64,000 bases of DNA from Pseudomonas sp. 31-12 (GTDB taxonomy: Bacteria > Pseudomonadota > Gammaproteobacteria > Pseudomonadales > Pseudomonadaceae): contig NZ_CP029482.1 in assembly GCF_003151075.1 (NCBI RefSeq), positions 1,922,001-1,986,000 of the forward strand. The letters are read 5' to 3'. Within the stretch, counting starts at the first letter, position 1. Every line of letters begins with the position of its first letter. The notes under the pieces were generated by a model that did no database searches, was not told where the DNA came from, and saw only the letters and a list, made by a program, of their open reading frames with translations. A program made the translations under genes and the position numbers. This document shows, in pieces, positions 58,693 to 64,000 of the stretch.

Positions 58693-58715
58693 GCCCGAAT
58701 GAAAAGCGAGGCTCC

Positions 58716-60008
58716 ATGAGCGAGTTCTTTGAGCGCAACGCCGAGGTCATACAGCGCCGCTGGCCGGCCGTGGCCGAGCGTCTGCTGACTGAAGATCCGG
58801 GCCCGTTGCAGGCCGATCTGGTGGAAGGGCTCGGCTCGACCCTGAGCATCAACGGCATTCAGCTGACCAGTCGCCATGACCGGACCCGCGAAGCACAGCT
58901 TCAGGCTGAAAGTCTGCCGGTCGACAGTCCGGTGCTGCATGTTTACGGCGCGGGGCTGGGTGATCTGCAACTGGAACTGCTGCAGCGTTCGGCGCTGATT
59001 CAGCTGCATGTGCATATCCTCAACGGCGCAGTGTTTGCGCTGGTCTTGCAATTGCTCGATCAGCAGCCGTGGCTCAGTGATTCGCGTGTCCAGCTGCACT
59101 ACGCTGGTGATTTGGCTGAAATCTGTTTGCCGTTCTTTGCCCTGCCTTCAGAGCTGGTGCTGGCCGATGACTATAACGCCAGAATCCGCGACCGCTTGAT
59201 CAGCGAAACCCATCTGACGTTCAACAACCGTGAGTTCGATCCGGACAATCCGGAAATAGCGGCACGCCTGCTGGAAAGTGTCGAACAGATCCGCGTCGAT
59301 AGCGACGTCGCACAATTGTTCGCAACACACGCTGGCCAGCCGATGTTCGTCATCGCCACCGGCCCGAGCCTGGAACAGCACTTTGTGACCTTGCGATCAA
59401 TTCGCAGCCAGACTCCGCGACCCCTGTTCGTTTGTGTCGATACCGCTTACCGGCCGCTGATCGAGCACGGCATCAAGCCGGATGTAGTCGTCACGATTGA
59501 TCAGCGTATCTCGCAGCGTCACCTGCCTCCCGAGGACAGCGCAAATACCACGCTGGTTTACATGCCGCTGGTGGACCCTGCCGTATTGCAGGCCTGGCAA
59601 GGCAAACGTTATGTCGCCTACTCGGCAAGCCCTGTTTTTCGGGATCTGCGCGAGCAGCTCCCGCGGGCCGGGCTGTTTGCAGGCGGCAGCGTGATTCATC
59701 CTGCGGTGGACCTGGCGGTGAAAATGGGTGCCAGTCAGATCACGCTGTTCGGGGCTGACTTCGCGTTCCCCAACAACAAGACCCATGCTGGCTGGAATGA
59801 CGGCGACCTTGGCCCGCAATTGGGCGCGGCTCGCCATTGGGTGTTGGACGGGAATGGGCAGCGGGTCAAGACACAGCTCAATTTCCGCAGCTACCTGAGT
59901 GAGCTGGAGCGCTATATCGCTGCGCAGCCACAAGTAGCCTTCTACAACAGCAGTCGCGCCGGGGCCATGATTGCCGGCACGACATTTCATCCGGAGTTCA
60001 GTCGATGA
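58716..60008 (+). CDS. Motility accessory factor (Maf) type flagellin glycosyltransferase
   Basis: A 430-aa protein of the DUF115/MAF_flag10 family. The core has PMFVIATGPSLEQHFVTLRSI, KPDVVVTIDQ, YSASPVFRDL, and GGSVIHPAVDLAVKMGASQITLFGADFAF, the Maf pattern. Maf proteins transfer pseudaminic or legionaminic acid from the CMP-sugar to flagellin Ser/Thr. A complete pse set just upstream and fliC 0.5 kb downstream fit this role exactly. ATG 58716 with GAGG. The next gene overlaps its stop as ATGA. Confidence 0.88.
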   Translation: MSEFFERNAEVIQRRWPAVAERLLTEDPGPLQADLVEGLGSTLSINGIQLTSRHDRTREAQLQAESLPVDSPVLHVYGAGLGDLQLELLQRSALIQLHVHILNGAVFALVLQLLDQQPWLSDSRVQLHYAGDLAEICLPFFALPSELVLADDYNARIRDRLISETHLTFNNREFDPDNPEIAARLLESVEQIRVDSDVAQLFATHAGQPMFVIATGPSLEQHFVTLRSIRSQTPRPLFVCVDTAYRPLIEHGIKPDVVVTIDQRISQRHLPPEDSANTTLVYMPLVDPAVLQAWQGKRYVAYSASPVFRDLREQLPRAGLFAGGSVIHPAVDLAVKMGASQITLFGADFAFPNNKTHAGWNDGDLGPQLGAARHWVLDGNGQRVKTQLNFRSYLSELERYIAAQPQVAFYNSSRAGAMIAGTTFHPEFSR

Positions 60009-60271
60009 CCGAAGTGCCACTCGTTGATCAGGCCCGGCAGTGTTCAGCGCTGTTTCGCTTGGGAAGGGATGTCGAGGCTGCGCTGGTTATGGTCGAGGTA
60101 GCGGAGCGGGTGCAGTCGGTGGTCGGAGGGGCAGACAGCCAGATCGCGGCCCGGTGGGTGGAATTGCTGACAAGCATGTTGGATAGCCAGGAACGACAGG
60201 ACTGGCTGGCACTGGCGGACTACCTTGAATACGAACTGGTCGATTTGCTGATGGCTGTCAAATCCGCGTAA
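60005..60271 (+). CDS. Small protein of unknown function next to maf and fliC
   Basis: An 88-aa helical protein with no signal peptide: VDQARQCSALFRLGRDVEAAL, then VGGADSQIAARWVELL and DWLALADYLEYELVDLL. It starts within the stop of the Maf gene (ATGA), so it is translationally coupled to it. The size and LADYLEYEL ending are reminiscent of small flagellar chaperones such as FliT, but I cannot assign it. A role beside Maf is inferred only from coupling. Confidence 0.65.
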   Translation: MTEVPLVDQARQCSALFRLGRDVEAALVMVEVAERVQSVVGGADSQIAARWVELLTSMLDSQERQDWLALADYLEYELVDLLMAVKSA

Positions 60272-60413
60272 TGCAGTGGCAGATCGGCGGAAGCGGGGCT
60301 GTAAGAATGGATTGTGGCAGTTCTCTGGCGTCATTTTTTGGTGGCTGGATCGTCGCTAAGCCTCGGTTTTAAAGGGGGTGGCAGGGTGATGGCAAAAAAT
60401 TTTCAAAATCCCC

Positions 60414-60440
60414 TCAAGCAACCTGCGTTGGCGACGATAA
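60414..60440 (+). promoter_or_regulatory. Sigma-28 (FliA) promoter of fliC
   Basis: TCAA, fifteen bases, GACGATAA. The FliA consensus is TAAA-N15-GCCGATAA; spacing is exact and only one base differs in each half. It is 80 bases before the fliC start. Confidence 0.8.
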
Positions 60441-60520
60441 CTATTACGAAGGTTCTCTAGGCCATACCGGGCGGTTGCCAGGGCCGGAAGCCGCAGTACC
60501 CAACCAACGAGGAATTCGTC

Positions 60521-61366
60521 ATGGCTTTAACAGTAAACACCAACACTACTTCGCTGAACGTTCAGAAAAACCTGAACCGTGCTTCCGACGCTCTGTCGAC
60601 TTCGATGACTCGCCTGTCTTCCGGCCTGAAAATCAACAGCGCCAAAGACGACGCCGCCGGCCTGCAAATCGCTACCCGTATGACTTCGCAAATCCGTGGC
60701 CAGACCATGGCTATCAAAAACGCCAACGACGGTGTTTCGATCGCTCAGACCGCTGAAGGCGCTCTGCAAGAGTCGAGCAACATTCTGCAGCGTATGCGTG
60801 AAATCGCACTGCAAGCGCGAAACGACTCCAACGGCACTGCTGACCGTACCGCTCTGGACAAAGAATACCAACAGTCGATCGCTGAACTGACCCGTATCGC
60901 TCAGTCGACCAACCTGAACGGCAAAGCGCTGATCGACGGTACTGCTGGTGCGATGGAGTTCCAGGTAGGTTCGAACACTACTTCCGACAACCAGATCACT
61001 CTGACCCTGTCGACCAGCTTCGACGCCAGCGCCCTGGGCATGACCGGTACCGTCATTTCCGGCGTTGATAACGCAGCTAACCACACTAACGTTGATGCCT
61101 CTATCTCGGCTATCGACGCTGCTCTGGCAAACATCAACGCCACTCGCGCTGACTTGGGTGCTGCTCAGAACCGTTTCTCGACTACCATTTCCAACCTGCA
61201 GAACATCAACGAAAACGCCAGTGCTGCACTGAGCCGCGTACAAGATACCGACTTCGCTGCTGAAACTGCACAGCTGACCAAGCAACAAACTCTGCAACAA
61301 GCTTCGACCGCAGTTCTGGCCCAGGCCAACCAACTGCCATCCGCTGTACTGAAACTGCTTCAGTAA
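60521..61366 (+). CDS. fliC: Flagellin
   Basis: A 281-aa flagellin. The N-terminal D0/D1 region (MALTVNTNTTSLNVQKNLNR; LSSGLKINSAKDDAAGLQIA) and the C-terminal one (RVQDTDFAAETAQLTKQQTL; VLAQANQLPSAVLKLLQ) are complete. Between them only about 100 residues remain, so outer domains D2/D3 are nearly absent; the protein is short compared with enteric flagellin (about 500 aa). The central part is rich in Ser and Thr (NTTSDNQITLTLSTSFDASAL), possible glycan sites. AGGAAT ribosome site. Confidence 0.97.
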   Translation: MALTVNTNTTSLNVQKNLNRASDALSTSMTRLSSGLKINSAKDDAAGLQIATRMTSQIRGQTMAIKNANDGVSIAQTAEGALQESSNILQRMREIALQARNDSNGTADRTALDKEYQQSIAELTRIAQSTNLNGKALIDGTAGAMEFQVGSNTTSDNQITLTLSTSFDASALGMTGTVISGVDNAANHTNVDASISAIDAALANINATRADLGAAQNRFSTTISNLQNINENASAALSRVQDTDFAAETAQLTKQQTLQQASTAVLAQANQLPSAVLKLLQ

Positions 61367-61388
61367 TAGCTGATGTGTTTTGGCGGGG

Positions 61389-61417
61389 GAGTGCGCATGC
61401 GCGCTCTCTCGCTTTTT
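61389..61417 (+). terminator. Probable terminator between fliC and flaG
   Basis: GAGTGC...GCGCTC stem with a short loop, then TCTCGCTTTTT. It lies 22 bases after the fliC stop and would limit read-through of the very active fliC transcript. Confidence 0.6.
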
Positions 61418-61437
61418 CAGTTTAAGAGGTGATGGAC

Positions 61438-61806
61438 ATGGATATGAGCGTGAAGCTGAACTTGTCTTATCCAGCTGCGAAGCCGGCGACGACTGTTGCT
61501 GACAAGCCGGTGGAGAAGCCTCGAGCCGATGCCCTTGTGGTGGCACCGGTCAAGGATGAACAAAAGAAAGACGCGGTATCCGAGCAGGACAAACTCAAGA
61601 TGGCCGTTCAGGAAATTGAAAAGTTCGTTCAGTCGGTCAAGCGTAATCTGGAGTTCTCGATCGACGAGCCTTCAGGCAAAGTAATCGTCAAGGTTATTGC
61701 CAGTGACTCGGGTGAGGTGGTTCGCCAAATCCCCAATGAAGAAGTCCTGAAACTGGCTAATAGTTTGAATGATGCAAGCAGCTTGTTGTTCAGCGCGAAA
61801 GCCTGA
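61438..61806 (+). CDS. flaG: Flagellar protein FlaG
   Basis: A 122-aa protein. The conserved FlaG end is visible: VQEIEKFVQSVKRNLEFSID, then GKVIVKVIASDSGEVVRQIPNEEVLKLA. The N-terminal third is Pro/Lys/Ala-rich and variable. Of several ATGs in a row, that at 61438 has the best spacing from AAGAGG; 61432 and 61444 are alternatives. FlaG influences filament length in several bacteria. It precedes fliD as in other Pseudomonas. Confidence 0.9.
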   Translation: MDMSVKLNLSYPAAKPATTVADKPVEKPRADALVVAPVKDEQKKDAVSEQDKLKMAVQEIEKFVQSVKRNLEFSIDEPSGKVIVKVIASDSGEVVRQIPNEEVLKLANSLNDASSLLFSAKA

Positions 61807-61810
61807 CAGC

Positions 61811-61825
61811 TGGCATGAATATTGT
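61811..61825 (+). promoter_or_regulatory. Candidate sigma-54 promoter of fliD
   Basis: TGGCATG-AATA-TTGT. Spacing fits the -24/-12 consensus TGGCACG-N4-TTGC, but the last base of the -12 block is T and not C. It is 64 bases before fliD. In P. aeruginosa, fliD is RpoN/FleQ-dependent, which agrees. Confidence 0.5.
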
Positions 61826-61888
61826 TGCTATGTTCTTTTGGACGTTGTAGTGGTCAAAAGACCGGCGACACACTGAAGGGAGATATGC

Positions 61889-63331
61889 ATGGCAAGTCCA
61901 ATTCTACCGGGCACGGGTTTAGGCTCTGGCCTTGATACCGGTGCTATTGTAAAAGCCTTGGTGAACGCCGACAAAGCAGCCAAGCAGAACCAGATCGACC
62001 GTCAGACGACCACCAATACCGCGCAGATTTCCGGCATTGGTTCCCTCAAAAGTGTCTTGGCGAACTTCCAGACTGCAATCAAGAATCTGGGCAATACGCA
62101 AACTCCGGCATTCCTGGGCTACAACGCCACTTCCGCCGACGCGAAAGTATTGACCGCTGTAGCCAGCAACACGGCCGTCAACGGTACTTACGTGGTCAAG
62201 GTCACGAACCTTGCGACTTCGTCTAAAGTGGCCACCGCAGCCTTTGCCGGCGGTGCCAGCAGTGCCATTCCAAGCGGCACGCTTAATATCACGCAAAACG
62301 GCGTTTCCAGTTCTGTCACCATTCCGGCGGGCGCGACGTTGCAGTCGGTTCGCGATGCGATTAATACCCAGCAGGGTGCGAATGGCTTCAGTGCCAACAT
62401 CGTGACTGACTCGTTTGGCTCGCGTCTGGTGTTGGGTTCCACGGTGACCGGTGCCGGTTCCGATATCACCCTCAGCGGTATCGCGGGTCTGGAGATCAAT
62501 GCCGGCCAGCAAATGGGTGCAACACCGACAGCTACTTCGGCGGGTGCCATCGGCGAATTCGCGGTGGACGCCAAGTTCACGGTGGACGGGCTTGCGCTGA
62601 CCAGCAAAAGCAACAAGGTTGACGCGGCCATTTCCGGCTTGACCCTGAATCTGGTCGCCGGTGGTGATGCAACCACAACGGTAACAGTCGGCCCGAACAG
62701 TGATGGTCTGAAAAAATCCATTCAAGCTTTCGTTGATGCTTACAACCAGGTTGTGACCAGTGTTAATGCGTTGACCAAGCCTTCCCTGGATGACGATGGC
62801 AAGCCGACCATTGCTGCTGCGCTGACCGGTGACCCGCTGGCGCGCGGCATTCTGGCATCCATTCGTCAGCCGTTGGTCACAACCGGTGCGGGTGACAAAC
62901 TCACTGTTCTGTCGCAATTGGGTATCACCACCAATCAGAAAACCGGTGCGCTGGATTTCGATAGCACCAAGTTCGCCACCGCGATGGATACCCAGAAGCT
63001 CGGTGGTGAGGTTCAGAAGCTGTTCTTGGGGGATCCGACGGCCACTGGCGATGCCGCCAAGGGCTTGTTGACGCGCATGAACGATGCCCTTACCCCTTAC
63101 ACGGTCACGGGTAGTGAGGGTATTCTCGACGCCCGTTCGACCAGTCTGGCCAAGGCCAAGTCGAATCTGGCCAACCAGCAGTTAGCTCTGGATCGTCGTA
63201 TTGAGACGCTGACGGCCGTGCTGACCAAAAAGTACAACGACATGGATTCTCTGGTCGGTAAACTCAAGGCCACTGCCAGCAACATCACTTCGATGTTCGA
63301 GGCGATGAACGCGCAGAAAAACGCCTCGTAG
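61889..63331 (+). CDS. fliD: Flagellar filament cap protein FliD (HAP2)
   Basis: A 480-aa secreted protein. N-terminus SPILPGTGLGSGLDTGAIVKALV and C-terminus KSNLANQQLALDRRIETLTAVLTKKYNDMDSLVGKL with NITSMFEAMNAQK are FliD blocks; a FliD-type hydrophobic region with IQAFVDAYNQVVTSVN lies near residue 275. It forms the cap that lets flagellin join at the tip. AGGGAGA ribosome site before the ATG. Confidence 0.96.
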   Translation: MASPILPGTGLGSGLDTGAIVKALVNADKAAKQNQIDRQTTTNTAQISGIGSLKSVLANFQTAIKNLGNTQTPAFLGYNATSADAKVLTAVASNTAVNGTYVVKVTNLATSSKVATAAFAGGASSAIPSGTLNITQNGVSSSVTIPAGATLQSVRDAINTQQGANGFSANIVTDSFGSRLVLGSTVTGAGSDITLSGIAGLEINAGQQMGATPTATSAGAIGEFAVDAKFTVDGLALTSKSNKVDAAISGLTLNLVAGGDATTTVTVGPNSDGLKKSIQAFVDAYNQVVTSVNALTKPSLDDDGKPTIAAALTGDPLARGILASIRQPLVTTGAGDKLTVLSQLGITTNQKTGALDFDSTKFATAMDTQKLGGEVQKLFLGDPTATGDAAKGLLTRMNDALTPYTVTGSEGILDARSTSLAKAKSNLANQQLALDRRIETLTAVLTKKYNDMDSLVGKLKATASNITSMFEAMNAQKNAS

Positions 63332-63343
63332 TGCATAAACGCC

Positions 63344-63383
63344 AAAAGCCCGGCAGCGAATTCCGCTTGTCGGGCTTTTTTGG
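63344..63383 (+). terminator. Rho-independent terminator after fliD
   Basis: AAAAGCCCGGCA, loop, TGTCGGGCTTTTTT. It is 13 bases after the fliD stop. fliS should then have its own promoter or depend on partial read-through. Confidence 0.88.
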
Positions 63384-63457
63384 GTTTGGTCTAAAGATTT
63401 TTGACGCCGTGTCGATAGAGTGAATATACGAATCATAGAGTTTGGATGAGGTACAGC

Positions 63458-63853
63458 ATGAACCCGATGTTAGCCCTTCGGCAGTATCAGAAGATTGGCG
63501 CGCAAGCCCAGACTTCCGAGGCCAGTCCTCATCGTCTGGTGCAGATGCTTATGGAAGGCGCTCTGGATCGCATCGCTCAGGCCAAAGGTGCCATGGAGCG
63601 CAAGGATGTCGGCAACAAGGGTGTTCTGATCGGCAAGGCCATCGGCATCATCGGTGGCCTGCGTGAAGGTCTGGATCTGGAAAACCAGGCTGACTCGGTG
63701 ACTGAACTGGATAACCTTTACACCTACATGATGAAACGTCTGGCTGAAGCCAATATCAAGACCGATCCAAAAATTCTCGACGAAGTCGCCGACCTGCTTC
63801 GCACGGTCAAAGACGGTTGGGATGCCATTGCCGCACCGGGTCCGCAGTTTTAA
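63458..63853 (+). CDS. fliS: Flagellin export chaperone FliS
   Basis: A 131-aa helical chaperone. Start ATG 63458 (MNPMLALRQYQKIGAQAQ) behind GAGG; an ATG at 63446 is in the same frame but has no ribosome site. QTSEASPHRLVQMLMEGALDRI and the EALRTVKDGWDAI-like end (DLLRTVKDGWDAIA) are family marks. It binds the C-terminus of flagellin before export. Confidence 0.95.
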   Translation: MNPMLALRQYQKIGAQAQTSEASPHRLVQMLMEGALDRIAQAKGAMERKDVGNKGVLIGKAIGIIGGLREGLDLENQADSVTELDNLYTYMMKRLAEANIKTDPKILDEVADLLRTVKDGWDAIAAPGPQF

Positions 63854-63863
63854 GGAGATCACC

Positions 63864-64000
63864 ATGAGTCTTGTATTGCAGCGTATCGAACACACCCGCG
63901 ACGCCCTGGTCGGTGCATTGGCCGAGCGCAATTGGGAGGCCATTGGTGAGTTGGACCTGGCGTGTCGTTCCTGCATGGAAGACGTCTTGAGTGAAGCTTC
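63864..64000 (+). CDS. fliT: Flagellar protein FliT, N-terminal fragment
   Basis: The gene begins at ATG 63864 behind AAGGAGA, 10 bases after fliS, and runs off the window. The visible 45 residues (MSLVLQRIEHTRDALVGAL, then ERNWEAIGELDLACRSCMED) form a helix-rich start like FliT, the chaperone for FliD. The assignment relies mostly on position after fliS. Confidence 0.65.
   Translation, partial: MSLVLQRIEHTRDALVGALAERNWEAIGELDLACRSCMEDVLSEA

Overview
The window looks like a chromosomal segment of a fluorescent Pseudomonas (P. fluorescens group). The basis is GC-rich, strongly biased codon use, Pseudomonas-type REP/REPIN palindromes, a phhR/phhABC locus, and flagellar operons in Pseudomonas order (flgFGHIJKL, then a glycosylation island, then fliC-flaG-fliD-fliS-fliT). 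Species assignment is inference from gene content and not from a database search.

Region 1 (1-8.9 kb): the start of an AraC-type regulator, an LpxH-like phosphoesterase, an HD-domain protein, a Mpo1-like membrane protein, a second AraC-family regulator, the potassium transporter TrkH, a nitroreductase and a Cpx-like envelope stress locus (response regulator, Spy/CpxP-like periplasmic protein, sensor kinase). Region 2 (8.9-15 kb): yciI and yciB lie divergent from rnm(yciV)-yciO-scpA-scpB-DUF1289-rluB. Region 3 (15-25.7 kb): an M29-like metallopeptidase gene preceded by a 45-residue peptide gene, an AT-rich intergenic stretch, a leader region with a 20-residue upstream ORF before aroP, arfB, an MFS transporter, two tiny genes, and the phenylalanine/tyrosine catabolic locus phhA-phhB-phhC with its divergent regulator phhR. 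Uptake (AroP) and degradation (PhhABC) of aromatic amino acids are thus near each other.

Region 4 (25.9-34.4 kb): flgF-flgG-flgH-flgI-flgJ-flgK-flgL behind a good sigma-54 (-24/-12) site. Region 5 (34.5-60.3 kb): a flagellin glycosylation island. It has two very large multi-domain glycosyltransferases (1190 and 978 aa), a CDP-sugar set (rfbF, rfbG, RmlC-like epimerase, C-methyltransferase, TTG-start reductase, second methyltransferase, CmcI-like protein), a complete pseudaminic acid set (pseB, pseC, pseF, fused pseG-pseH, pseI), a KAS III homologue, and a Maf-type flagellin glycosyltransferase. Between the first glycosyltransferase and the CDP-sugar genes sit a decayed group II intron and a 1242-residue RTX-like protein built of four 642-bp tandem units. 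Region 6 (60.4-64 kb): fliC behind a sigma-28 site, flaG, fliD, fliS and the start of fliT.

The main points for a second look are the peptide/M29-like metallopeptidase pair, the aroP leader peptide, the RTX repeat array beside the group II intron remnant, the pairing of a CDP-linked C-methyl sugar route with pseudaminic acid in one flagellar island, and an altered GAFTGA loop in PhhR. I see no tRNA, rRNA, CRISPR array, insertion sequence or prophage.
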